Shown in pieces: positions 43,225 through 51,704 of a stretch of DNA of 64,000 nucleotides. The stretch comes from Flammeovirgaceae bacterium 311 (GTDB lineage Bacteria > Bacteroidota > Bacteroidia > Cytophagales > Cyclobacteriaceae). A program made the translations under genes and the position numbers. Where the stretch lies: contig CP004371.1 in NCBI GenBank assembly GCA_000597885.1, positions 1,178,001 through 1,242,000 on the forward strand, read 5' to 3'. Within the stretch, counting starts at the first letter, position 1; each line of letters starts with the position of its first letter. The notes beneath the pieces are model-generated. The model was not told the DNA's origin. It made no database searches and worked only from the letters and a program-made list of their open reading frames with translations.

Positions 43225-44731
43225 TGTCTAAGGAACTGTGTAAATGAGGGTTCGGGGATGAAAATCTCTGAACCTTTTTTATTAACTTTTATAACAGTTC
43301 CAAAGCTATGATTAGTAAGGAAGATTTTTTGAATGCGGAGTTCTTGAAGCAGTTTAAGGACTCTGGCGAGTTTGCCTCTTTCATGGAAGAGCTCTATGTC
43401 AGGGGAACTGAGAAGATGCTGGAGGGTGAACTAGACGCTCACCTGGGCTATGAGAAGTATTCTGCTGAGGGAAGGAACACTGGCAATTCCCGTAATGGCA
43501 AGACCTCTAAAAAGCTTAAGAGCAAGTATGGAGAGGTAGACCTGGAAGTACCCAGGGACAGAGCAGGTACTTTTGAGCCAGTAGTAGTGCCTAAGCGCAG
43601 CAGCCTGGCCCAGGGCATAGAAGAGCTGGTGATTTCCCTTTATGCTAAGGGCATGAGCACTCGTGATATCGAAGAGCAGCTCAGGGAGATCTATGATTTC
43701 AATCTTTCTGAATCAGCCATTTCCACCATTACTGCTAAAGTCAGTGAAGACATTCTGGAATGGCAGCATAAGCCGCTGGAGTCTCTCTATTTCATTTTGT
43801 GGATGGATGGCATCGTCTTTAAAGTCCGCCATAACGGAAAGGTCATCAACAAGACCATCTATCTGGCAGTGGGGCTAAATAAGGAAGGTAAAAAGGAGCT
43901 TTTGGGCATGTGGCTCTCTGAATCCGAGAGTGCCGCTTTCTGGGTAGGTGTGTTAACCGACATCAGGGCCAGAGGCGTGGAGGATATTCTCATCACCTGC
44001 ACTGATAATCTTTCTGGCTTTAGCCAGGGTATTAGAAGCATCTTTCCTCATGCTGCCACTCAGATCTGTGTGGTTCATCAGATCAGAAACAGTTGCCGCT
44101 ATGTGGTGTGGAAGGATAAAAAAGCCTTTACTGAGGATCTGAAAAGGATTTATACAGCCCCAACCAAGGAAATGGCTGCCGCCCAATTAGATAGGCTGGA
44201 AGAGATCTGGCGAAGCAAATATCCCTATGCTGTTAAATCCTGGCGAACGAATTGGGAGGAGCTGACTGTCTTCTTTGACTTCCCCCTGGAGATAAGGAAA
44301 ATCATCTACACGACCAATCTTATCGAAAACCTGAACGGCAAAATTAGGAAGTATACCAAGGCCAAAGGCTCCTTTCCCGATGATAATGCAGTGAAAAAAG
44401 CAGTCTTTCTGGCCCTTAGGGAAATCACCAAAAAATGGACCCAGCCTATCCAGAACTGGGCTATTATTCTCAATCAGTTTTCCAGCCTCTACGAAGACAG
44501 ATGCAAGCTTTAAGGGAAGCTGAAAATTTAGTATATTCATTCTGCACTCCTGAAGGGGAAACAGGCTCTGCTGGGGAGCAACCTGCCAGCAATAGGGAGC
44601 GCCAAGTGGAATGGAACCAGACCTGCCTATCAGGACTGGTTCTCTATCTCTCATTCTGCTTGACCAATGGCTAAGAAAACCCATTCATCCCAAAGATGAA
44701 TCTTCATTTACACAGATTTCAGGACACTGTC
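43222..44731 (+). mobile_element. IS256-family insertion sequence (1510 bp)
   Basis: Terminal inverted repeats: left TAGTGTCTAAGG...CTGTGTAAATGAG, right (reverse complement) GACAGTGTCCTGA...CTGTGTAAATGAA. Flanked by the direct repeat CGAAAATGGG at 43212-43221 and 44732-44741 (10 bp, near the 8-9 bp usual for IS256). One transposase ORF. Both flanking genes end in or at the element. Confidence 0.85.
43308..44513 (+). CDS. IS256-family transposase (401 aa)
   Basis: Full-length mutator-type transposase: [11 protein letters not shown] and [11 protein letters not shown] in the N-terminal part, [18 protein letters not shown], then the catalytic triad in [11 protein letters not shown] (Asp), [12 protein letters not shown] (Asp) and [20 protein letters not shown] (Glu), with CVVHQIRNS between. 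The length of ~400 aa is normal and no frameshift is seen, so it is probably active. Confidence 0.95.
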   Translation: MISKEDFLNAEFLKQFKDSGEFASFMEELYVRGTEKMLEGELDAHLGYEKYSAEGRNTGNSRNGKTSKKLKSKYGEVDLEVPRDRAGTFEPVVVPKRSSLAQGIEELVISLYAKGMSTRDIEEQLREIYDFNLSESAISTITAKVSEDILEWQHKPLESLYFILWMDGIVFKVRHNGKVINKTIYLAVGLNKEGKKELLGMWLSESESAAFWVGVLTDIRARGVEDILITCTDNLSGFSQGIRSIFPHAATQICVVHQIRNSCRYVVWKDKKAFTEDLKRIYTAPTKEMAAAQLDRLEEIWRSKYPYAVKSWRTNWEELTVFFDFPLEIRKIIYTTNLIENLNGKIRKYTKAKGSFPDDNAVKKAVFLALREITKKWTQPIQNWAIILNQFSSLYEDRCKL

Positions 44732-45691
44732 CGAAAATGGGGTGGTGAGCTTACATTTAAAGCTGCTGTACATCAAGTTTATAGTCCCTTTGGTAGCAAA
44801 CGTTGTCTTTGATGAAGAATTGAAAACCTCACTTACTGAACCTAAAGAAAGGATATTTGAGGTTTGATCAATTGCCCTTCCATACGAAATAGGAAAGTCC
44901 AGCTCTTCCTCCCTGATTGCTCTGTGTCCGAAAACTTCGTATTCTCCATACAGGAGTAGGTTGTCCATCATTACATCAGAGGGCAGCTTTGGCTGTTTAT
45001 CAAGGACTTCAATGGCAACGTCCTTCTCCTTTGATTTGAAGGAAAATAACTGGACTATCAACGGAGGCCCCATTAATAAGCTAAGCCCGTGTCCATGTGG
45101 CAAAAGGCCTTTCTTCCTTAATTTATTTACGTCCAGCAGAAGACGCCCGAATCCGTATTCTGCTCTATTTAGCTTAAACCTGAAATAATCGCCTGCAATG
45201 TATTTGATATTCTTTCTTTTCGAAGCTTTGAATCTGGAAATCTCCTCCATATGGGTTTCAGGTGATTGTTTGATGAAGCTATCAATCACAGCAGGAATAG
45301 GCTCCTTCTCTGAATGCCTACCCTTCTCCCAAAAGGTTGAATAGAAAGTTGTTTGGGTTGTGTAGTTTCCGATGGACAGACCGCTATTATCTACGCTTAG
45401 ATATACCCCCGTTGGTTGCCTCTGCTCAAGAACTGATGCTGTTAATTTCTTCTCTTTCCCTTTTCCTGTTTTTGGTAAAAGGACTGCCCTATCTTTTGTC
45501 CTTTCGTTGTATTGATATTCTGCATACTGATCTTCTTTAGAGACGATGTGTCGTTTTATGGTATCACCTTCATAATACAGGGTACTGTCGGGGCGGTAAG
45601 CGTCACCTTTGAAGGCAACCTTCTCCCAATTACTCCCAATTGGCTCAAGACCAAAATATTCCCTTTCTGTATCTGTAATCTCGTAAGACAT
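44708..45691 (-). CDS. Imm26-like immunity protein (327 aa), C-terminus altered by IS256
   Basis: N-terminal part: ITDTEREYFGLEPIGSNWEKV, LLPKTGKGKEKKLTASVLEQ. C-terminal part: YIAGDYFRFKLNRAEYGFGR, GLLPHGHGLSLLMGPPLIVQ, PSDVMMDNLLLYGEYEVFGH and ELDFPISYGRAID, the pattern of Imm26 (polymorphic-toxin immunity) proteins with an N-terminal extension. The last six residues come from the IS256 end. It probably neutralises a cognate toxin; the toxin is not in the window. Confidence 0.7.
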   Translation of the reverse strand: MSYEITDTEREYFGLEPIGSNWEKVAFKGDAYRPDSTLYYEGDTIKRHIVSKEDQYAEYQYNERTKDRAVLLPKTGKGKEKKLTASVLEQRQPTGVYLSVDNSGLSIGNYTTQTTFYSTFWEKGRHSEKEPIPAVIDSFIKQSPETHMEEISRFKASKRKNIKYIAGDYFRFKLNRAEYGFGRLLLDVNKLRKKGLLPHGHGLSLLMGPPLIVQLFSFKSKEKDVAIEVLDKQPKLPSDVMMDNLLLYGEYEVFGHRAIREEELDFPISYGRAIDQTSNILSLGSVSEVFNSSSKTTFATKGTINLMYSSFKCKLTTPFSDSVLKSV

Positions 45692-45714
45692 TTTTAGTGG
45701 GATTGGCTGCTAAC

Positions 45715-45808
45715 ATCCATTTTATAAAGCAGGGTCTGCTTTACGTTTAAAACTGACAAAGTAAGCTGCCTGCACAATAATGGCAACAGGCTTGCTGGGA
45801 GATTGCTT
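45715..45808. repeat. Degraded attC-like site, serves gene 45815-46243
   Basis: TGCTAACATCCATTTTATAA and GCTGGGAGATTGCTTGATTC are recognisable relics of the arms; the left core TGCTAAC is intact but the right core is gone. Confidence 0.55.
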
Positions 45809-45814
45809 GATTCT

Positions 45815-46243
45815 TTAATCATGAAACTTCCAAAAAGTAGATTTTCCCATATCAGATTCCCATATCATTGAATCTTCTGATAGTTTAGTCACTTTAATCT
45901 TACTTATCCTGTCTTTGAGGTCAATGATTATTGAATCCTCTATGATATTGTAATGATAAATCTCAAAGGCATCCACATAAAAGATAGAGTCTTGGTCAAT
46001 ACCTAAAGTGGCGTTTTCAGTACTTCCATCTGTCCATGCTCCCATTATGAGTTCTTTTTTCACCTCTACAGCAGGCGTCACAGCAACAGTCTTACTGGTG
46101 AATTCAGCACTATCAGGGGCTTCTGTAAAGTCAGAGTAATCTACCTTATTAACTTCTTGATGATGCTCTACTATTTCTTTCTGCTGCTTTTGGTAGCTAC
46201 AACCAATAAGGACAAATACAAGTAATAGAGGTAGATTTCTCAT
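45815..46243 (-). CDS. Lipoprotein, hypothetical (142 aa)
   Basis: Lipobox LIGC near residue 15. Mature part: acidic linker (DYSDFTEAPDSAEF), then MGAWTDGSTENATLGID and MIWESDMGKSTFWKF, a lipocalin-like strand pattern seen in Bacteroidota lipoproteins that monitor envelope status. Family not certain. Confidence 0.65.
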   Translation of the reverse strand: MRNLPLLLVFVLIGCSYQKQQKEIVEHHQEVNKVDYSDFTEAPDSAEFTSKTVAVTPAVEVKKELIMGAWTDGSTENATLGIDQDSIFYVDAFEIYHYNIIEDSIIIDLKDRISKIKVTKLSEDSMIWESDMGKSTFWKFHD

Positions 46244-46293
46244 GTTCTTAATGACTGAAAGCTATAGGAGGTTGCCAAACACTTTTGTTGGCG
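46240..46293. repeat. attC-like site, right half, serves gene 46301-46669
   Basis: GACTGAAAGCTATAGGAGG then core GTTGGCG (46287-46293). The left arm lies inside the coding region of gene 45815-46243 or is lost. Confidence 0.45.
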
Positions 46294-46300
46294 ACGGTTT

Positions 46301-46669
46301 TTACTTTTTATTCATTTCTCTTAAGTTCCTTAGAAAGGTCAAGAATCTAAGTCTCTTATTACATTCTCGGCAGTATTTGTCCTTTACCAAATTACGACTT
46401 TCTAATTCTTGGATAATCTCAAAATCCTCGAGAGTTATCCTTTTTCCGTTTTCAAGTCCAAAATATTCTGACTTATAGGAGCCAAAGTCCACATCACAGA
46501 AATCGCACAATTGCAGTCGGAGGCCTTCAAATACATTATAAATCCTGTACTTGTGTCTTCCATTCTTGAAATGCTCAACCTCTTCGGGTAGATGTCCGCA
46601 ATCATGGCATGGAGCACAATCAACAACCTCAAGTTCGGAATAGCATATAGGACACTGCTCCTTGCTCAT
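46301..46669 (-). CDS. Zinc-ribbon protein (122 aa)
   Basis: Cys pairs at the N-terminus (CPICYSEL, CAPCHDCGH), middle (LCDFCDVDFG) and C-terminus (YCRECNKRL) form two probable zinc ribbons. Uncharacterised proteins of this kind recur in Bacteroidota gene collections near immunity genes. Soluble; function unknown. Confidence 0.75.
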   Translation of the reverse strand: MSKEQCPICYSELEVVDCAPCHDCGHLPEEVEHFKNGRHKYRIYNVFEGLRLQLCDFCDVDFGSYKSEYFGLENGKRITLEDFEIIQELESRNLVKDKYCRECNKRLRFLTFLRNLREMNKK

Positions 46670-46802
46670 CTTAATAATTGCCCAAGTAATTTACATTTAG
46701 CAGAAGATACCCTTAGATAGACCATGTTGAATGTACCTAAAGATTGCTGTCTGGACAAGCAATGGCTGAATGCTCGCGTCATTGTGCTGTTGCTACTTGC
46801 TC

Positions 46803-47522
46803 TTACATTTTATCAAGGTCTGCTAACATTTTTGCCAGCATAGCTTTTCGAACATCTTTGTATTCGCCCCACTGCTCTAGCATGATCGGCAACTGTTCTC
46901 TAGTTAATGCGATCTTAGTCAGACTTTTAATATCATCATCCATCTTGCCCTCGATTACGAATTGACCAAAACCTACTGCTATTATTGCATTATCGATACC
47001 GAGCAGGTGGCGCTGTCCCATGCCTTGATTTGATAGTTCTATGCTTTTTTGAAAAGATGCTTCATCAAATTCTTTTCCCTCACGTTTACCCATTTCCTCG
47101 TAATGCTTCCTAATTTCAGGAATGAGTCCTGCAATCAATGATGCATCGCTTTTATTATTGTTGATTAGATAAGCATTGATTTTGTTGGTGTCAAGCTCAT
47201 AGATGTCAAACTTTGGCAGCCCCCATTCAGTAAGTAGCTCATCAAGGTACTTTACTGGACTTCTTCTAGCATTTGATTGCCTCCACTGCATAAATCCATA
47301 GAAGGCATCTGAGCCATCATCACTACCAAACGGACCACTTTCATTGATGGGACTCCAGTAAAAGTCCTCTGTGAGTAACTCCTTAGCTTTTGGATGTGCC
47401 GATTCTGGCGATAGTTCAAAAATATCCATATAACTTATCTCTTGCTTTTTTACAGTCTGACCGTTACATGAAGACACAAACATCAATGTGACTATGGAGA
47501 GTGATGTGGTTATGGTTTTCAT
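46803..47522 (-). CDS. Secreted YfeS-like protein (239 aa)
   Basis: Lipobox-like SSC near residue 19. Mature part: SPESAHPKAKELLTEDFYWS, NESGPFGSDDGSDAFYGF and GLPKFDIYELDTNKINAYL. The AHPKAKELL...FYW...GPFGSDDGSDA pattern matches, from memory, proteins annotated YfeS in enterobacteria (function unknown). Here it carries an export signal, which is atypical. The flanking attC remains are heavily degraded. Confidence 0.65.
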   Translation of the reverse strand: MKTITTSLSIVTLMFVSSCNGQTVKKQEISYMDIFELSPESAHPKAKELLTEDFYWSPINESGPFGSDDGSDAFYGFMQWRQSNARRSPVKYLDELLTEWGLPKFDIYELDTNKINAYLINNNKSDASLIAGLIPEIRKHYEEMGKREGKEFDEASFQKSIELSNQGMGQRHLLGIDNAIIAVGFGQFVIEGKMDDDIKSLTKIALTREQLPIMLEQWGEYKDVRKAMLAKMLADLDKM

Positions 47523-47534
47523 AAATTACTGGCT

Positions 47535-47659
47535 ACACCATCCGTTGAATAAAGCAGCGCCCTATACTAGCACAAGCTTAAGGTATATAAAGTATGCTGC
47601 CTATACAACATTAAATGAATGCGTAGGAGACGGTTGCATCATTAGGCTGTTAATAGCAG
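47535..47659. repeat. Degraded attC-like site, serves gene 47662-47988
   Basis: CCGTTGAATAAAGCAGCGCC (47542-47561) is a well-kept left arm; the right end keeps core GTTAATAGCAG (47649-47659) but not the TTTATTC arm. Confidence 0.6.
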
Positions 47660-47661
47660 TT

Positions 47662-47988
47662 TCATCTTTCTATTTCTAATTCCTTCACCATACTCTGGAA
47701 CAGATTCAATGCTTCTAGCTTTTCTTGAATGATGTGAGTGGCATTTATACTAATGTGAATCATGTCCGTCCTTTTCTCCGCATCATGTGCTAGTTTCAAG
47801 CCTAGTGAGTACTTTCTACCTTTCATAGAATATTCTGTCCAGATATTACTTTCATCATTTGTGCCTATAAGTGCTGATTTGATGCTTTCAATTTCCTCAT
47901 CCCACAAATCATAATCCACTAGAGACGCTAGTAGGACTAAAATCCCTTTGAGTTTATCGCTCCAAAACCAGAAGCTGTAGTCTACCAT
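47662..47988 (-). CDS. Hypothetical soluble protein (108 aa)
   Basis: Starts MVDYSFWFWSDKLKGILVLL, then LWDEEIESIKSALIGTNDES and a helical C-terminus. No family recognised. The stop is within 3 bp of the core, a typical tight cassette arrangement. Confidence 0.6.
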   Translation of the reverse strand: MVDYSFWFWSDKLKGILVLLASLVDYDLWDEEIESIKSALIGTNDESNIWTEYSMKGRKYSLGLKLAHDAEKRTDMIHISINATHIIQEKLEALNLFQSMVKELEIER

Positions 47989-48034
47989 TTCTATGCTAAA
48001 TTAAAATCAGCTTTTGTTGAAAATAGGCCATCCC

Positions 48035-48646
48035 TTATTCAATGTGAAGCCAGTTATATTTACTGCCGTCCCAATACAGTATTCCCCCACCACCTGCTTC
48101 ATTTACATGCATATAAATGCCGTTTCCTTCAAGTGTTTCAGCATTTTCTTCATCCTCCCCTATTATGTCTCCAGTTTGTGGATCAACTAAAGTAGCGGCA
48201 ACAGTCTGTCCTTTCGGTATTGATCTGAAAACGTCAATCCAACCAAGGTCGTCCATTCCATTTACCAGCAGTCCGCCTCCAAAAACAAGATAATCAGGTT
48301 TGTCAGAGGCATGGATAATAATAACACCCACTTTGCTATTGTTCTGATTGGTTACCAAGGCTGATAAGTCTTCTTTGGCATCTGCATTAAAATCACCAAA
48401 GATGATATGCCCTTTATTGATAGTGAGGCTATCAGGCAATGCATCGATACCTTCCTTGAATGCTGCAAGAGAATCCAGAGGAGGCACTGCATCAACCTCG
48501 ACCATTTGTGGTGGCTGCAGTTCTGTTACTATGACTTCTGGTGCTTCAGATGCCATAGGCAATTCTTTATCAACTTGTTGTTCTGATGGCTGCTCCGAGC
48601 AAGAAAGTAGGATACAGATTGGTAGTAGTGCGCGTAAGAATTTCAT
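48035..48646 (-). CDS. Lipoprotein with FG-GAP/VCBS-like repeat (203 aa)
   Basis: Lipobox LLSC near residue 16, a Pro/Glu-rich linker, then IIFGDFNADAKEDLSALVTN, a calcium-binding FG-GAP-like motif, and DYLVFGGGLLVNGMDDLGW. Likely an outer-envelope lipoprotein. Its start overlaps the stop of the upstream gene (48643-48646, ATGA), so the two are translationally coupled. Confidence 0.7.
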   Translation of the reverse strand: MKFLRALLPICILLSCSEQPSEQQVDKELPMASEAPEVIVTELQPPQMVEVDAVPPLDSLAAFKEGIDALPDSLTINKGHIIFGDFNADAKEDLSALVTNQNNSKVGVIIIHASDKPDYLVFGGGLLVNGMDDLGWIDVFRSIPKGQTVAATLVDPQTGDIIGEDEENAETLEGNGIYMHVNEAGGGGILYWDGSKYNWLHIE

Positions 48647-49371
48647 TCAAATGTTTTTGTGGGGTTGTATTCAGTGAGCGAATAGCTATCTCCCGAAAAT
48701 TCAATTAAGTAATAGTGAAATTTGTCCTTATTCGTTAATTCTCCATCTCTGTTGCTGTCCACCAATGTTCTGAAGTAAACCTTATCTTCACCTTTGATTA
48801 AGCTCCAGTCGTAAAATTCGTGTAGTTCCTTGGTGACTTTTTTAAAGCCAGACCCATCGATCCTGCTGATATAAAGGGCTTCTAAATCTGAATGACTTAA
48901 TACTCCATCTCTATCGGAGTCTCTGTCAGAGATAGTATATAATAGGTACCCTGCCTTAGTTCTTTTAAATACATCCCTAAGAAAATTCACGTTTCTAATT
49001 CTGATTTTCTTATCAGTAAGCTTTCTTTCCTTGCCCTGCGTATCCTGAAACACGATGTTAATAAAGTTCCCAGTCAAATGATCCCGATTGAAATAACTGG
49101 AAGCGATATCAACGTCACTGTAAGAGCCTGAGCCAAGCTTACTGTACCCGCCTCGTTCTTGTAAATCAACCAACCCGATGGCAAATAATAGCACATCAGT
49201 ACTGTCAAACTTTATTGGTAGCTCTGCAACCAAAACTTTGGTACTATCCGTGATTCTGTTGTCAGCCACAGAAGTTGTGTCTATCGCCCTGCTATAATCA
49301 ATTTGTGGCTTATCCTGTCCACAGGAAGCCATTAGAAATGCAGGAAGGAGTCCAATAAGTAATCTTATCAT
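48643..49371 (-). CDS. Lipoprotein with EF-hand-like loops (242 aa)
   Basis: Start at 49371 (MIRLLIGLLPAFLMASC) gives a lipobox near residue 17. Two DxDxDG loops (DRDSDRDGVLSHSDLEALYI and DSNRDGELTNKDKF) indicate calcium binding. Overlaps the next gene by 4 bp, forming a two-gene lipoprotein unit, probably one cassette carrying two genes. Confidence 0.7.
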   Translation of the reverse strand: MIRLLIGLLPAFLMASCGQDKPQIDYSRAIDTTSVADNRITDSTKVLVAELPIKFDSTDVLLFAIGLVDLQERGGYSKLGSGSYSDVDIASSYFNRDHLTGNFINIVFQDTQGKERKLTDKKIRIRNVNFLRDVFKRTKAGYLLYTISDRDSDRDGVLSHSDLEALYISRIDGSGFKKVTKELHEFYDWSLIKGEDKVYFRTLVDSNRDGELTNKDKFHYYLIEFSGDSYSLTEYNPTKTFE

Positions 49372-49507
49372 AATCTTTAAAGCCTTCACGATCCAAATCA
49401 TAACTGTGAAACGCCAATTAAATAGGCTATGCTCTTATCGCCCGTCGCTGTAGGTGTGAAAGTCTAGTCCAGTAGACAAGGGTTGCTGAATCATGTAGAG
49501 CATTCTC

Positions 49508-49807
49508 TTAATAATCTTGTTGGTGTGTCGCCGTAGTTTTAGTCATAAGTTTTACAGTGTCGAGTAGGATGATCACTACGTAGATAAGCAATATTATTCC
49601 GCCAACGGGAAGCGTGATGATGGTCAGCCATGGGAGTACCATCCAAATACAGTTACCTTCATGGCAAGGTTCACTAGTTATCAGTTCAGTAATCCACGCA
49701 CCAATAAACCCAATCAGCACTGGAGACAGCAAAAAAAGCAGAATGAGCGATAACCAAATCGGAAAGCGGGTGTAATAATGCTTCTTATTTTTGATTATGA
49801 TTCCCAT
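49508..49807 (-). CDS. Membrane protein, two helices (99 aa)
   Basis: Helices at about residues 15-40 and 57-83, with a charged C-terminus (KLMTKTTATHQQ) and a CHEGNC pair between. Small inner-membrane protein of unknown function. Separated from the next gene by 33 bp. Confidence 0.6.
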   Translation of the reverse strand: MGIIIKNKKHYYTRFPIWLSLILLFLLSPVLIGFIGAWITELITSEPCHEGNCIWMVLPWLTIITLPVGGIILLIYVVIILLDTVKLMTKTTATHQQDY

Positions 49808-49840
49808 GGCAATTTTCCATCCCTAAATATTAATACTAGA

Positions 49841-50449
49841 TTAATAGCCTCCATATATTCTGTACCAGTTATTCTTGATCTTCCAGTTGTATTCTGGTTT
49901 ATACTTTACTTTAGCTTCTAATCTGCGAATGCTAGCAGTGTCATTGCTGTAGATGAAATAGGTAGATGGAGCATCGAAGAAATTTCTGCTTACCCAAAAA
50001 GTGACGGTGACAGCACCATTTGCTTTTCGGGATATACCTATATCATTGCCGCCATTGGAGATCACAGGAAACTCAAAAGGCAATTCACACACCCACCCAT
50101 TCCAGCTAACATTAGGATTTAGACTGTGCTGCTTTACTAATTCAGTGATTCCCTCTCGTTTAGCTGAATAGATTACCCAATCCACTTTTTCAATAGCAAT
50201 TGCGACCTTGTGGTAAAACATGCAGAGTGTGAACAGTATCAAAAATGAAACAACCTTTTGTACGCGCAGTCGGCTAATATTTTTACGCTCTCTGAATAGC
50301 TTGAAGAGTTGAATTATCAGTACAGTTAGGAGCAGCAACAGTAGCCCGATCCAGAGAAATGGAAATAAGAAAAAAGGCAAATAGTAGTAGGTAGCCAACA
50401 GGCCTAGGAACCAGACGATGTTCGTTACTAGCAAAGCTTTCTTTGTCAC
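49841..50449 (-). CDS. Membrane protein, three helices then exported domain (202 aa)
   Basis: Helices at about 5-22, 26-47 and 62-80, followed by a soluble domain (WNGWVCELPFEFPVISNGGNDIG, VTVTFWVSRNFF). No family recognised. It is the 5'-most gene of the right array; upstream, at 50560-50574, is the AAACGTTCCTTTCT element also seen at the other array head. Confidence 0.65.
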   Translation of the reverse strand: MTKKALLVTNIVWFLGLLATYYYLPFFLFPFLWIGLLLLLLTVLIIQLFKLFRERKNISRLRVQKVVSFLILFTLCMFYHKVAIAIEKVDWVIYSAKREGITELVKQHSLNPNVSWNGWVCELPFEFPVISNGGNDIGISRKANGAVTVTFWVSRNFFDAPSTYFIYSNDTASIRRLEAKVKYKPEYNWKIKNNWYRIYGGY

Positions 50450-50881
50450 AAGCTATTAGTTGATGGGCCGAAAGTTGGGTATAGTTACGAACTATTGCTT
50501 GTCTAAACCATTCATTATTTCCCATAAGCTTACTTCCTCGGTACATTTAGCCTACCAAAAAACGTTCCTTTCTTAGGTGCTATCATGCAGGGGAGACTAT
50601 ATACACATAAGAGTGGACAGGAACGATTTTACCAAGCTCTCATTTTTGGATGGAGGAATGTTTGCAGTGGTTTAAGGTAGAACTGCTAACCCCTCGAGGC
50701 AAGCAAGCATGCTATGAATGATAGCTGATCTATACTATATTATATATACCTCCATAAATTTGAAGATATACGACTTCCAAGAACTAACAATGATTATCCA
50801 TTAGCATCTGAATTTTTAAGTAACAGGAATGCCTGTGAAATGAAGCTGTCACTATAGCTTTTTTTTGATAACCAGAGTACC
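50450..50881. other. Head-of-array noncoding region
   Basis: About 430 bp without a gene. It includes AAACGTTCCTTTCT at 50560-50573 followed by TGCAGGGGA, an AT-rich tract with ATACTATATTATATATACC (50733-50751) and the IS21 left target duplication GTACC (50877-50881). It is a candidate location for an array promoter or attI-like site, not demonstrated. Confidence 0.4.
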
Positions 50882-50971
50882 TGGATATTTCGGTAATGCT
50901 GACCCCCTGTTTCGGTGATATTGACCCCCTCTAGCAGGTAGAGGTTTACAGAGGACGATGGACTGACAATG

Positions 50972-51691
50972 TTACCGTTTTTTTCTTAAACTCTCACCTT
51001 TCAGCTCGATTCTGTAGGAGCCATGAACCAGGCGGTCCAGAATCGCATCTGCAATGGTATCTTCTCCGATGACATCATACCAACTGGCCACCGGCAGCTG
51101 ACTGGCAATAACAGTGGAAGCTTTTCCATGCCTGTCTTCGATTATTTCCATCAGGTCTAGTCGCTGCTGTTGCTCCAGGTGGGTAAGACCAAAGTCATCC
51201 AGGATCAGCAGATCTGTTTTGGAGAGCTTCTCCATGAACTTATAGATGGTACCGTCCAGCCTGGACATTTTACTTCTAAGCAGCAGTTTCTGCACGTTGT
51301 AATAGGCTACTCTGTATCCTTGGGCGCAGGCCTGATGTCCCAGTGCAGAAGCCAGGAAGCTTTTGCCGCATCCAGTTGCGCCGCTGATAAGCACTGACTC
51401 TCCTTTAGAGAGATACTCTCCTGTAGCCAGGCTGCTGATCAGGCCTTTGTCCAGGCCTCTGGATGCCTCCAGGTTCAGTTCTTCTATGGATGCTTGATAA
51501 CGGAAGCGGGCATTCTTCTGCAGGCGTTCAAAACGTTTATCAGAGCGGTAATCATCTTCTGCCTGCAGTAGTAGTTGCAGGCCTTCAGTAAGAGTGAGCT
51601 CATGGCTTCTCCTGGTCTCCAAGAGGCCCTGCCAATGGCGGCTCATACCGTAGAGGCGCAAGGAATTGAGTTGTGTTTCGATTGGGTTCAT
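50972..51691 (-). CDS. istB: IstB, IS21 helper ATPase (239 aa)
   Basis: Start at 51691 (MNPIETQLNSLRLYGM), 13 bp after istA. Contains Walker A SGATGCGKSFLASAL, Walker B LLILDDFGLTHLEQQQ and a C-terminal DRLVHGSYRIELKGESLRKK, the standard DnaA-like AAA+ helper of IS21 elements that selects target DNA with IstA. Length normal; intact. Confidence 0.95.
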   Translation of the reverse strand: MNPIETQLNSLRLYGMSRHWQGLLETRRSHELTLTEGLQLLLQAEDDYRSDKRFERLQKNARFRYQASIEELNLEASRGLDKGLISSLATGEYLSKGESVLISGATGCGKSFLASALGHQACAQGYRVAYYNVQKLLLRSKMSRLDGTIYKFMEKLSKTDLLILDDFGLTHLEQQQRLDLMEIIEDRHGKASTVIASQLPVASWYDVIGEDTIADAILDRLVHGSYRIELKGESLRKKR

Positions 51692-51704
51692 CTTTGTTAT
51701 TGGG

